This document shows positions 23,803 through 36,532 of a stretch of DNA of 64,000 bases, piece by piece. The translations under genes were made by a program, and so were the position numbers. How positions within the stretch are numbered: position 1 is the stretch's first letter; every line of letters begins with the position of its first letter. This DNA comes from Papaver somniferum (taxonomy: Eukaryota; Streptophyta; Magnoliopsida; Ranunculales; Papaveraceae), in NCBI RefSeq assembly GCF_003573695.1, contig NC_039359.1, positions 77,886,783 through 77,950,782 on the forward strand, read 5' to 3'. The notes under the pieces are model-generated. The model had not been told where the DNA came from, did no database searches, and saw nothing but the letters and a program-made list of their open reading frames with translations.

Positions 23803-25568
23803 AACCTTGGACGGCTAAGATCTGCATCTTAGATGAAAAAGTGGTCCTTGATTATTGCGGGCTTTTGTTTTGGTAGCCAAATAGGGAAGACCGGCATGGT
23901 ATGGCGCGGCAAGGTGGTTGGCATGCCATTGGCACATGTGGCATGCCATGCCTTGGCGCGGTTTGGCATGGACAAAACTAGGGTTTTGGGCCAAAGGTTA
24001 CCATGGTTGTTTGGCGACCTTAGACGACTAGGATTTGCATCTAGGATGGAAGGGTGGCCGTTGATCGTCGCACGCCTTCGTTTTGGTAGCCGCATGGGGA
24101 AGGACGGCATGGTATGGCGCGGCAAGGTGGTTGGCATGCCATTGGCACATGTGGCATGGCATGCCTTGGCGCGGTTTGGCGTGGCCAAAACTAGGGTTTT
24201 GGGCCAAAGGTTACCATGCGTTGTTTAGCAACCTTGGACGGATAGGATTTGCATCCAGAATGGAAGGGTGGCCGTTGATCGTCACACGCCTTCGTTTTGG
24301 TAGACGCATGGGGAAGGCCGGCATGGTATAGCGCGGCAAGGTGATTGGCATGCCAGTGGCACATGTGGCATGGCATGCCTTGGCGCGGTTTGCCGTGGCC
24401 AAAACTAGGGTTTTGGGAATAAGGTTACCATGGTTTTTGGCGACCTTGGACGGCTAGGATTTGCATCTAGGATGGAAGGGTGGCCGTTGATCGTCGCACG
24501 CCTTCGTTTTGGTAGCCGCATAGAGAAGGCCGGCATGGTATGGCGCGGCAAGGTGGTTGGCATTCCATTGACACATGTGGCATGGCATGCCTTGGCGCGG
24601 TTTGGCGTGGCCAAAACTAGGATTTTGGGCCAAAGGTTACCATGAGTTGTTTGGCGACCTTGGACGGCTAGGATTTGCATCTAGGATGGAAGGGTGGTCG
24701 TTGATCGTCGCACGCCTTCGTTTTGGTAGCCGCATAGGGAAGGCCGACATGGTATGGCGCAGCAAGGTGGTTGGCATGCCATGCCTTGGCGTGGATTGGC
24801 GTGGCCAAAACTAGGGTTTTGGGCCAAAGGTTACCATGCGTTGTTTGCTGACCTTGGACGAATAGGATTAACATCTAGGATGGAATGGTGGCCGTTGATC
24901 GTCGCATGCCTTCGTTTTGGTAGCCTCATAGGGAAGGACGACATGGTATGGCGCGGCAAGGTGGTTGGCATGCCATTGGAACATGTGGCATGGCATGCCT
25001 TGGCGCGGTTTGGCGGGACCGAAACTAGGGTTTTGGGCCAAAGGTTACCATGCGTTGTTTGGCGACCTTGGATGGCTTGGATTTGCATATATGATGAAAG
25101 GGTGGTCATTGATCGTTGCACGCCTTCGTTTTGGTAGCCGCATAGGGAAGGCCGACATGGTATGGCGCAGCAAGGTGGTTGGCATTCCATGCCTTGGCGC
25201 GGATTGGCGTGGCCAAAACTAGGGTTTGGGGCCAAAGGTTACCATGCGTTGTTTGCTGACCTTGGACGAATAGGATTAACATCTAGGATGGAATGGTGGC
25301 CGTTGATCGTCGCATGCCTTCGTTTTGGTAGACTCATAGGGAAGGACGACATGGTATGGCGCGGCAAGGTGGTTGGCATGCCATTGGAACATGTGGCATG
25401 GCATGCCTTGGCGCGGTTTGGCGGGACCGAAACTAGGGTTTTGGGCCAAAGGTTACCATGCGTTGTTTGGCGACCTTGGATGGCTTGGATTTGCATATAG
25501 GATGGAAGGGTGGTCGTTGATCGTCGCACGCCTTCGTTTTGGTAGCCGCATAGGGAAGGCCGGCATGG
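23803..25568. repeat. ~185-215-bp satellite array, copy 2 (9 units)
   Basis: Unit order and the duplicated dimer match copy 1 (11095-12860). Confidence 0.9.
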
Positions 25569-26153
25569 TGGGGCCAAGGCCAATGACGCGGATGGCTTGG
25601 CATAGTGGGGCCAAGGGTTTGGTATAGACGTCTTGGCATGGTGGGGCCAAGGAAAGGTGCGGTTGGCATGGCATGGTGGGTCCAAGGGTTTGACATGTCA
25701 TTGGCGCATGGTGCGGCTAGCATGGTTGGGTCCAAGGCAAGGTGCAGTTGGCTTGGCATGGTGGAGCCAAGGGTTTGGCATGCCATTGGCGCATGGTACG
25801 GATAGCATGGTTAGCATGCCTTGGCGCAAGAGATGTGGGTGGCATGGTTTTCCATTGGCACAGTGGTGCGGCCGGTATGGTTGGCATGCCTTGGCGCGGA
25901 GATGTGGTTGGCATGCCTTGGCGCGGAGATGTGGCTGGCATGGTTTTCCATTAGCACAGTGGTGCGGCTGGCATGGTTGGCATGCCTTGGCACGGAGATG
26001 TGGCTGGAATGGTTTGCCATTGGCACAATGGTGGGCTGGCATGGTTGGCATGCCTTGGCGCGGAGATGTGGATGGCATAGTTTTCCATTAGCACAGTGGT
26101 GCGGCTGGCATGGTTGGCATGCCTTGGTGTGGTATCATGAGAATTAGGGTTTG
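25569..26153. repeat. GGCATGG-rich degenerate short repeats, copy 2
   Basis: Collinear with 12861-13445 and near-identical to it. Long ORFs on both strands are compositional. Confidence 0.8.
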
Positions 26154-27588
26154 GCATAGATGATGTCGGTCAATGTTAAGGGTACCCTGGTAATTCTTAC
26201 GTAGGCATGATGATCGATTCAATAAATGTGCTAATGGTCATAGTGACGTCATGTCAGTTGTACGGTTTTACGATTTTAACCCTAAGCTAAAAACCACCAT
26301 CAACATTAAGTCCCCTGCTTTGCTCGGAACAGGAGCATTGTTGCGAGGTAAGCATAAGATGGTGACAGGCAAGGACAAAAATCGAAACGAAAAGTCGTGG
26401 AAAGATGACCAGGAAGGTCCGACTAACCTTTTCAAGAGGTAAGGAGAGTCCATGATCCTCGTGTTTGGCGGCCTTGCGTAGATTCTAATCATGGTGTAGA
26501 CCGTGAAGTGGCGAGATGAAGATCGTCGGCTTAGTCTGGCTATGCATCACCTTGGATGGGTTAGGGAACATCATGATGCTGGATTGGCGAGTTGTCGGTG
26601 TTGGTGCGGCAAGTCATGGCGCGGACGGCTTGGCATGGTGCGGCCAAGGAAATGGCGCAGTTTGGTGAGGCAAAGCATGCACGGACGACTTGGCATGTGG
26701 GACCAAGGCATGGCGCGGTCCTGGCGAGGCAAGCATGGCAGACGGCTTGGCGTGGTGGGGCCAAGGCAATGGCGCGAACGGTCTTGGCATGGTGATTGGT
26801 CTTCGCGGGCCCGGTTGCCCCTTTTCCTTACTTGACTCAAATAGGAAGTATTTTCCTTATTCAAACTCCCAAGTATCACTCCTATAAAAGGAGGGTCGGC
26901 CTTTCCTTTTACATCACACCTATATTTTTTTTATTCTGGCTGTGTGGTAACAGTAAAGCGGACGAGCAAACCCTAGCTGTAGGCGTACCTTTTCATGAAC
27001 TTGTATAAATGTTGTCCTTCTGCATTGGTATGAATCCTAGTTGTAGGTATGCTTTGCACGAACTTGTAGTATCATTTAGGCGTGAATACCGTAGTGATGT
27101 TGGCCGCCTCAATTACCGCGCAAAGTAGGCATGCGTGAGCTGGTAACTGTCATTCCCTTCCCGCGAAAACCTAGCTTCTAGGGTTTACTCCTTTTTCCTG
27201 GTGTGAGCGCGTGTATGGTTCCCGTGGTGGGGCGCGCCTCCTCGGCCGGGAGAAAATTTCCCGCTACAGGGTATGGTCTTGGCATGAGGTGGTGATGCAG
27301 GGTCTGTCAGTGCCCATTTCTTTGCTTATGTGCATTATGACTTTGAAACAAATTGGCTTGCGTCCAGTATGGATCTCCTGTGTCTGATAAAATAATTTCC
27401 ATGCACTTTCCGTAATAATTTGTCTTCGTACAGTTCCATTGTAGTTATATCGAAGGTGGAAGTATCGTGAGAGAATGTTTGTTAGGATGTCATTTTAGAA
27501 AAGTTCTGCCGTACTGAAAGATGTTGGCAATTCCAAACCAAACATAGATGATTAATTCTTTACAACATCCGCCACGATTAGGAGAAAT
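26154..27588. other. unique LTR-like tail and leader, copy 2
   Basis: Matches 13446-14880. It ends at the second CATCCC junction (27589). It holds the TATA box at 26883 and the same in-frame TAA in the leader as copy 1. No gene is seen. Confidence 0.5.
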
Positions 27589-28080
27589 CATCCCGTATCC
27601 TTTTATAAATTCATCGTTCGATCGGGTTCCTTTGGCATCTAGTAGACTTTTGTAAATTCATCATCCGACCGGGTGCCTTTGGCATCCCGTAGCCTTTTGT
27701 AAATTACTCAGCCGACCGGGTGCCTTTGCATCTCGTAGACTTTTGTAAATTCGTCATCCTACCGGATGCCTTTGTCATCCCGTAGCCTTTTGTAAATTCG
27801 GCAGCCGACCAGATGTCTTTGCATCCCGTAGCCTTTTGTAACTTCATCGGATGACCGGGTGCCTTTGGCATCCCGTAGCCTTTTGTAGATTCATCAGCCG
27901 ACCGGGTGTCTTTGCATCCCGTATACTTTTGTAAATTCATCGGCCGACCGGGTTACTTTGGCATCTCGTAGACTTTTGTAAATTCGTCAGTCGTCCGGGT
28001 GCCTTTGGCATCTCGTAGACTTTTGTAAATTATTCAGCCGACCGGGTACCTTTGGCATCCCGTAGCCTTTTTGTAAATCT
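27589..28080. repeat. 47-bp minisatellite, copy 3 (10 units)
   Basis: Same unit order as copy 2, including the extra internal unit absent from copy 1. Confidence 0.85.
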
Positions 28081-28093
28081 TTTTGCATATTGT

Positions 28094-28468
28094 TCATTGT
28101 TGCTAACCGACCTTTATCATGTGAAGTAGGTGCTTGTACATCAGGTAACTTATGTATGTAAACTCTTTTAACCATTTGTCATTGGTGGGAAACTTGACTT
28201 TGGTACCATCCGTTTGTCTTAGTTTGTATATATGCTCTCGGCCACCTTTGTAACTTTGAACAGGCCGACCCAGTTTGTTGCGAACTTTCCCGCGCTGGAA
28301 TTCCTTTGTACGTGGAGGGAAATTTTGAGCACTAGGTCGTCAACCTTGAAAATTCTTTCTTTGACACCATGGTTGCAGTAGTTAGCTGTTCGCTTCCTAT
28401 ATTCCTTAGCAAACCGTTCTGCTCGCGTCCTTCTCTCTTCTATTGTGTCCAGGTGTGCAAATCGACTT
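28094..28468 (-). pseudogene. Ty3 integrase C-terminal remnant, copy 3
   Basis: As in copies 1 and 2, with the same frameshift. Two substitutions (Thr to Ala in the basic helix, Ile to Arg before FKVDD) make it the most divergent copy, and its VKERIF reading looks closer to the usual Ty3 form. Confidence 0.75.
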
Positions 28469-30888
28469 TGAAAAAGCGGAGGTAATATTTCACTTAGCAA
28501 TCTGTATGGACTAACTCGAATATACTTTTAAGAGAATCAACAAGACTCAATCAATTAAAAGTATATCAACGAGTTTATATCTCTCTTCTTGATTTGATTT
28601 ACTCAAGCAGGAACTTCCATTCTAAACAAATGCAAGGAATAACTTGGATGGTACCAAAGACCAATATCCAAGGATCAATCAATGACAATCAACAACCAAA
28701 GCTTGGATTAATCTAATTGATGATCTGACGCACAACCTGTATTATTTCAATTATAAAGATAAAACAACATAATGCGGAAATTGAAATAACACAAACACCA
28801 GAAATTTTGTTAACGAGGAAACCGCAAATGCAGAAAAACCCCGGGACCTAGTCTAGATTGAACACACACTGTATTAAGCCGCTACAGACACTAGCCTACT
28901 CCAAGCTAACTTCGTACTGGACTGTAGTTGAACCCCAATCTATCTCCCACTGATCCAAGGTACATTTATGCTCCTACGCCTCTGATCCCATCAGGATACT
29001 GCGCACTTGATTCCCTTATCTGATCTCACCCAAAACTAAGAGTTTTTACGACCCAAAATCGCATGCTTTGACAATAAACAAATATGTCTCCCACAGACAA
29101 GTATATCAAAGGATCAATCTGTCTCCCACAGATAAACCCTAAAGGTTTTGTTCCGTATTTTGATAATAATCAAGGTGAACAGGAACCAATTGATAATCCA
29201 TCCTTATATTCCCGAAGAACATCCTGGAGTTATCAATCACCTCACAACAATCTTAATTGTATGGTAGCAAAACAAGATGTTGCGGAATCACAAACAATGA
29301 GACGAAGATGTTTGTGATTACTTTTTATATCTTGCCTATCGGAGATATCAATCTCAAGCCAATCAATCTGATTTTACTAGTATGATAGAAGATGCAAGAT
29401 CAGATCACATAACTACGATAAAAGTAGTATCGGTCTGGCTTCACAATCCCGATGAAGTCTTTAAGTCGTTAACCTGGTTTTAGAAGAAGAAAACCAAAGG
29501 TTAAAGGACTCTAGTATGAAAACTAGTATCATACGTGAGGTGTGGGGATTAGTTTTGCACAATACTAGACGTCTCCTTTATATAGTCTTTCAAATCAGGG
29601 TTTGCAATCAATGTTAGCTTAGTAACAAAGCATCCAATATTCACCGTTAGACGAACACCTGATTTAGATTCAAGCTAATATTTCTCAACCGTTAGATCGA
29701 AAACTTAGCTTTTTATACACACTTGACAATGCACACTTCTAGGTTTGTTAACCGTACCCAAACGTATGCACTTGTTGGTTCAACAATAGTTAACCAAAAG
29801 GTTAGCCATATGAGCATTTCATATCACCCATGTTCTTCTTCACCATAACTAGTTCAAATGACTTCAAATGAACTAGTTAGAGAGTTGTTCAATTGCAAGG
29901 AAATCTTATGTACTACACAAGACACAATTGAAGCAAAGATGATTTGATTCACTTGAATCAGTTCATAAACTTTTATATCCACGGTTTGCAAACTGCATTC
30001 CTTAGTCCTTTTAAGTTTAAGTTCAGAAATATTCTTCAGACATATAACCTTCTCAAGTTCGCAGACTTAATTTACCGAGAAGAGTTTACAAACTCAAGCA
30101 GAAATTCTTGGGAATGAGAACTTCGTCGGTTCGCGGACTGGGTTCGCGGACTTCGCTTCACGCACATAGTTTGTCAACTCCAGCAGAAATTCTCGGGTTT
30201 GAGAACTTCGGCAGTTTGAGGACTGAGTTCGCGTACTTGGCTCACGCCATTCTTCCGGTTCTCTTGATCAACAAAGTTCGCAAACTTTGGTTCAAGGAAT
30301 AGGACTTATACATAAATGTGTTTCCACAATAATGCTTGTGTCCACCATTGGTTATGTAATCTAAACTCTCATTTCAATCATTGAAACATTCTTAGAGGAC
30401 ATTATATAGTTTTTACACCATTTCTTGTCAAAGCAATTTTCAAGATGATTGAAACATAACATGTATTTCGTCACATGGTAAAGATAAACTTGATCGAATT
30501 GAAAAGCTTACCAACACATATTTCGAGATATAGATAGGCGAGGTATACTCGGCTCAAAATACCAAATGTGTATAATCCAAGTCTATATATTTAGCATACG
30601 ACTTCTTGTATCAAAGAGTAGGAGATAGAGTAGATAGACTTTTGAGTAACAGATAAGTTCAAGTCTTCACATACCTTTTTGTCGAGAAGTTCCACTGGTT
30701 CCTTGAGTAGTTCTTCCACTTGTATGATGAATCGCCATGAAGTCCTTGAGCTCAACTACACTTTCTATCCTAGTCCGAGACTTAGCTATAATAGACTAGA
30801 AATCAAGACTTCTAGTTTTGACCACTAACATTGACAAACATGCTTGAGATTGCAACACATGCGAGCTCGACCGAGCAATGCTCTAACA
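28469..30888 (-). mobile_element. Ty1/copia 3' LTR, copy 3
   Basis: Complete LTR (2,420 bp) with TG/CA ends; polypurine tract at 30889-30901. It differs from copies 1 and 2 by scattered substitutions, more than those two differ from each other. Confidence 0.8.
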
Positions 30889-33743
30889 ATCTCCCCCTTT
30901 GTCAATTTTAGTGACAAAACTATCAATACATATGGAATACAAAAAAGATAAAGAGACCTTAGTAGCTCCTATTCCACATGTCTAATCGTCACTTCCAAGT
31001 ACTCCAATGATCCCAAAGGTTGTAAGTTTAGTATCACCGCTGTTGAAGATCCGTAGCTATAACAATGAGAAAGCATCGGTCTCGATCATTGTTATACAGT
31101 ATCATAGTATTATTACACAACGTCAAAGTTCAATTGTATCACAACTTCAACAATAATACTATGGTGATATGTATCTCTCCCCCTTATTCAATATTCCATC
31201 TCACATGGAAACCACTCCCCCTTACACAATGATCCGAAAACCATATGTATTTGTAGTGTGAACTACATATTAATTCTCTCCTTTTTTGTCAATAAAATTG
31301 GCAAAGGTACAAGAACGGGATCATAATGAAATTTCCGAGAGAGACATTTCATGACAAAAAGAAAAATACATATCAACTAATTTAGATGCAATCATAAAGC
31401 CGAATCTAAATGCATTCATCAAGGAGTTTAAAGATACAAGATAACCCCTCTAAAATTCTACATCCGCACACCCCTCAAGATACGACCATTAATCACAAGT
31501 TCAAAAGAACTCTTCCCCATTTGATATCATTCCCGAAAGAACAACAACGAGCGACCTTAATTTCAAACGAAAAGAGTGATTTTTATTGGACACCAAAAAC
31601 CATGAGAATGATTTTCTATATCCAAAAACTCAATCAAATTAATTACAAGTAAACCCATGATTAATTTAATCGGAATACACAACCAAATTAAATACAAAAA
31701 GTGATCAATTAAATTGATCATGCTCAACATAAGAGGATTTATGGAGACACAAAAATACTCAACTAGATTAATTACAAGAGAATCCATAATTAATCTAATT
31801 GGAATACATAAACAAACTAATTACAAAGATAATCAATTTAATTGTCATTTGTTTTGCTCTACATAAGATACTTATGGAGCAATAACCAAATAACCAAATA
31901 AGATGATTAATTTAGTTCAATATGCTCGACATAACATATCTCACGGAACAACAACTAAGCTAAGAAAATCAACTTGGTTGTATAATGCTCAACATAAGAT
32001 ACATTATGGAGCCTCACAGTAATACATAAAAATATGGATCAGGGATGATCAATACTGCGGAATATACAAGGATTCATTCTATCTTCAATCACTATTTGCA
32101 TAACGACAATAATAGAAATAATCCTTGAAAACAAAAGATTTTAACCTATCTTCCATCAAATAATTGACAATATAGGCTTAAATTTTGTATTTTTCAAAAG
32201 TACATTCATTCTTTACTAGTACTTGAATACCGAACACGAACGACTTTACTTTTGACAAAGTATGGGACAAACATGGTTCACGGATGTAAACACCCATATC
32301 CCATAACATATTGCAATCTAACAAATCATAAAGATTAAATACTGCAAAAATCATCTTCAAAACAAATTTAGAGTTTAAACCAATAAATCTAAAAACATGA
32401 AGATGAAAACGTTGAACATAGCTATGTGTAATTTTCTATTCCAAACTCTAGTAATCCTTCTCAAAAACAAGAATAAATTCTCATAAGAAGTTTCCTAGGC
32501 ATCAAGACAAACTCGTAATGCACATATACGATGATTTTTCCTTAGAGGGTAGAATCAATCTTTTCACCCGGATTTATACTAAGTAGCTACCAAAGTCATA
32601 CAAAAAGATTTTCTTAACAAAGAAGAACATACAAATGACCATCCACCAGAGTTCACATAAAATAGTTGTGAACATTCAAGAATCCCATAGTAATGCGTAC
32701 TACAACCCATTCTTGAAATTCCTTTTTTTTGATTCACCAAAAACATTTTTAAAGCTACAAATGAGCATAGAATAGTAGTACTCCAAGAATTCAAGTGCCC
32801 AAGTCCAAGAGAAGTGGAACAAGTGCAACGAAACTAAGCAAAACACTCAAAACAAGATACAGGAAAAATACCAATCTTAACTCATCCAAATACAATAATT
32901 CTCATACCCATTTTTAAGACAATTCAAATAGGAAGAGAATGCAAAAAGAATGAGGTCATTCCGAGTTCGTACGAAGAAGTTACGGCCAAAACAAGTTTAC
33001 CGAATATCAACGTCAAGTATGCATACGGGTTTGCAAACAAATTTTCAAGTCTGCGAACTTAAACCCCTGGATTTTGATTTCAAAATATGTTATGCATACC
33101 TGGTAGGTTTACCATGAAGTCCAGACATCCCGAACTACTATTTTCAAACCTAAACGTTCAAGAACCTTAAACACAGATCAAGTTAGGTAGAAAAGAACGA
33201 TAAGAAAGGTACGTGAATCATTATAAGTTCTCTAAACAAATAAAAGAACAAATCTTTCTCAAGTTTATATACATACCTTTTTAGATGAATCTAGTTGATT
33301 TTTACAGCCTTTACGAACATAATCTGTGCGCCCCACTTTTCCGTGCTTCTCTCACCATATACATAGCAGGGCATTTCTTGGTGAGGATGTACTTTCAACA
33401 CAAATAAGTTGTGTTGAGGTGAACAGTGACTTGCTCACCATGGCACCAAGAAACAGTTCTTTCCAACAACTCTTAAATCTTGTATTGTTGAGAAACACCC
33501 AAGGAACTGTTTTATAAGTCTATCAAAGAACTTCAAGAGAACTCAAAAAAATTTGTGTTTCTGATTTCTTGTTTCCAACTTATAAAAAAAAGTTTCTGCA
33601 GATAGTTTTTAGTACTGCGAAGGGAAACTCTTTTGATAAAAAGAGACGTTCTAGATTCTTCATAAAAGAAGACAATACTACTATCTCGATAGGAAGTATC
33701 GGGAATTGAGCAACGAATCAATTCATGATTTTAGGTGATACAC

Positions 33744-34031
33744 TCAGATAACTGAGTGTAATTCATTTAGTTTATCACAACTAATTGGATTATGCAGAGG
33801 AGGAGCATTGCCCTCACTGATTAGTAAATCAATATCAACCTCAACATGAATATTATTCATCATAACTTGATTTAGCCTGTCAAGAGATTCTTGCTCTTTC
33901 TGGAGGTATAACTCAACATCAAGAGATAAGCTCTCAAGCTTCTTTTCAAGCCCTGAAAACACTTCAAGGGATTCTAAACCTGGTGGAGGTTTAGATAGAA
34001 TTTTTTCTACGGATTTTATTAAATCAGTCAT
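33744..34031 (-). CDS. copia leader ORF, copy 3 (95 codons)
   Basis: Identical in length and sequence, as far as I can see, to the copy 1 ORF at 8316-8603. Intact start downstream of the primer site; no gag domain recognised. Confidence 0.4.
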   Translation of the reverse strand: MTDLIKSVEKILSKPPPGLESLEVFSGLEKKLESLSLDVELYLQKEQESLDRLNQVMMNNIHVEVDIDLLISEGNAPPLHNPISCDKLNELHSVI

Positions 34032-34144
34032 GGAAGAATTCTGAAATCCCTAGATCTGGTGGTGCATTTATTGAGATAGCATTACTTCCCATAGAGTCAG
34101 ATCGCTACAAACACAGACTTTTAAGGTCTTGAACGTGTTTGCCT

Positions 34145-34156
34145 GCTCTGATACCA
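34145..34156 (-). promoter_or_regulatory. primer binding site (initiator Met-tRNA), copy 3
   Basis: Minus strand TGGTATCAGAGC adjoining the LTR edge at 34159. Confidence 0.9.
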
Positions 34157-34158
34157 AT

Positions 34159-35609
34159 TGAAAAGGCGGGGGTCTAACAACAACACCCAATATTTCGCTT
34201 AGCAATCTATATGGACTAACTAGAATATAATTTTAAGAGAATCAACAAGACTCAATTAATTAAAAGTATATCAACGAGTTTATATCTCTCTTCTTGATTT
34301 GATTTACTCAAGCAGGAACTGCGAGTTCTAAACAAATGCAAAGAATAACTTGGATGGTACCAAAGACCAATATCCAAGGATCAATCAATGACAATCAACA
34401 ACCAAAGGTTGGATTACTCTGATTGATGATCTAACGCACAACCTGTATTATTTCAATTATAAAACAATATAATGCGGAAATTGAAATAACATAGACACCA
34501 GAAATTTTGTCAACGAGGAAACCGCAAATGCATAAAACCCCAGGACCTAGTCCAGATTGAACACACACTGTATTAAGCCGCTACAGACATTAGACTACTC
34601 CAAGATAACTTCGGACTGGACTGTAGTTGAACCCCGATCAATCTCCCACTGATCCAAGGTACAGTTATGCTCCTACGCCTCTAATCCCAGCAAGATATTG
34701 CGTACTTGATTCCCTTAGCTGATCTCACCCACAACTAAGAGTTGTTACGACCCAAAATCTCAGGCTTTGACAATAAACAAATCTGTCTCCCACAGACAAG
34801 TCTATCAACGGATCAATCTGTCTCCCATAGATAAACCCTCAAGGTTTTGTTCCGTGTTTTGATAATAATCAAGGTTAACATGAAGCAACTGATAATCCGG
34901 TCTTATATTCCCGAAGAACAACCTAGAGTTATCAATCACCTCACAACAATCTTAATAGTATGGTAGTGAAACAAGATGTTGCGTAATCACAAACAATGAG
35001 ATGAAAATGTTTGTGATTACTTTTTATATATTTCCTATCGGAGATATCAATCTCAATCCAATCAATCTGATTGTACTCGTACGATAGAAGATGCAAGATC
35101 AGATCACACAACTACGATAAAAGTAGTATCGGTCTGGCTTCACAATCCTAATGAAGTCTTTAAGTCGTTAACCTGGTTTTAGAAGAAAAAAACCAAAGGT
35201 TAAAGGAGAATCGACTCTAGTATGCAAACTAATATCACACGTGAGGTGTGGGGATTAGTTTTGCACAATACTAGACGTCTCCTTTATATAGTCTTTCAAA
35301 TTAGGGTTTGCAATCAATGTTATCTTAGTAACAAAGCATTCAATATTCACCGTTATATGAACACCTGATTTAGATTCAAGCTAATATTTCTCAACCGTTA
35401 GCTTGTTATACACACTTAACAATGCACGCTTATAGGTTTGTTAACCGTACCCAAACATATGCACTTGTTGGGTCAACAATATTTAATCAAAAGGTTAGCC
35501 ATACGAGCATTTCATATCAACCATGTTCGTCTTCACCATAACTAGTTCAAATGACTTCAAGTGAACTAGTTAGAGAGTTGTTCAATTGCAAGGAAATCTT
35601 ATGTACTAC
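34159..35609 (-). mobile_element. Ty1/copia 5' LTR, copy 3, truncated
   Basis: Collinear with 8731-10181 and cut at the same point. All three copies share the truncation, so it predates the triplication. Confidence 0.8.
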
Positions 35610-36532
35610 TGTTTGAGGGTGAAAATGATTTCTGCTGATTTTGGTAATTTCGGGTGTGTGGATGAGAAACGAATTTAAACCCTAAAAAATGTACTACAAG
35701 GGAGTACTTTAGATTCGAGAGATCAATCTGTACAAACCCATCCTAAACCAAGAAATGGTCGTTCCAGACTTTTTTCGGTCACAAAGTGAAGGAGAAGGGT
35801 TGGTTTTGGGGAGAGAAGCGAAAAAAGTGTTGAGACCAGAATAGTTGATTATGGAAGAGTAGTTGTTTCACGACTTGTATCAGAAAGTGGGAAGCGAACA
35901 GATGAAAATCTAGAAAATGTTTTATGAGTGTTGTATCTTCCTGACCATGAACTTGTTATTCGGTGGAAATAGGTAATGCATATTTATACAAGTCGAAGTG
36001 AAACGTACTCTGGTCTCATTAAAAAACGGAAAACGGGTGAGTAAATGGGAGGAGGTGGTAACCGGTAACGCTTGGAATTGATGTTCCATAAAAGAAAGCG
36101 TTTCATCATTACTCCCTGTATTTACTAACCGCCTCATCCTTATGACACTTTCTTATAACGAGCATAGTGTACGCCGCACGCTGTAAACCGCCAAACCAAT
36201 ACCCAATGAGCATCCCCCAGTTTCTGACATGTGTTGATGTCTCGAGTGTTTTCGCGGAAAACATGTAGCATGTTATTGTTGTCTGGAAAGTTGAGCTTGG
36301 GAGACTTGCCGGATCGGTGGTGACCTTCAACGGTCGAGATTTTCCATCTAAAGAGGAAGGTAGCCGTTGATTACTGCAACCTTTCATTTGGTAGCCAGTG
36401 GAATGAAAGTATGATCAATATGGCTTTAATATGGCCCAGTTTAGGCGCGGCCAAAAGTTAGGGTTTTGGCTTTGTTTAGGCGCGACCAAACTAGGGCCAA
36501 AGGTTGCCATGTGTTAGCTGGTAACCTTGGAC

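Larger units (their letters stand above)
22893..27268. mobile_element. LTR-like segment with internal satellites, copy 2
   Basis: Same TG...CA segment as 10182-14560, with nine satellite units. TATA box at 26883-26890 (plus). Identity to copy 1 is very high by eye. Confidence 0.5.
30889..34158 (-). mobile_element. copia internal region, copy 3, lacking pol
   Basis: Collinear with the other two interiors; no pol. It has a cluster of one-base losses in homopolymer runs between about 32212 and 33575 compared with copies 1 and 2. These break the antisense 128-codon ORF seen in the other copies, which argues against that ORF being real. Confidence 0.75.
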
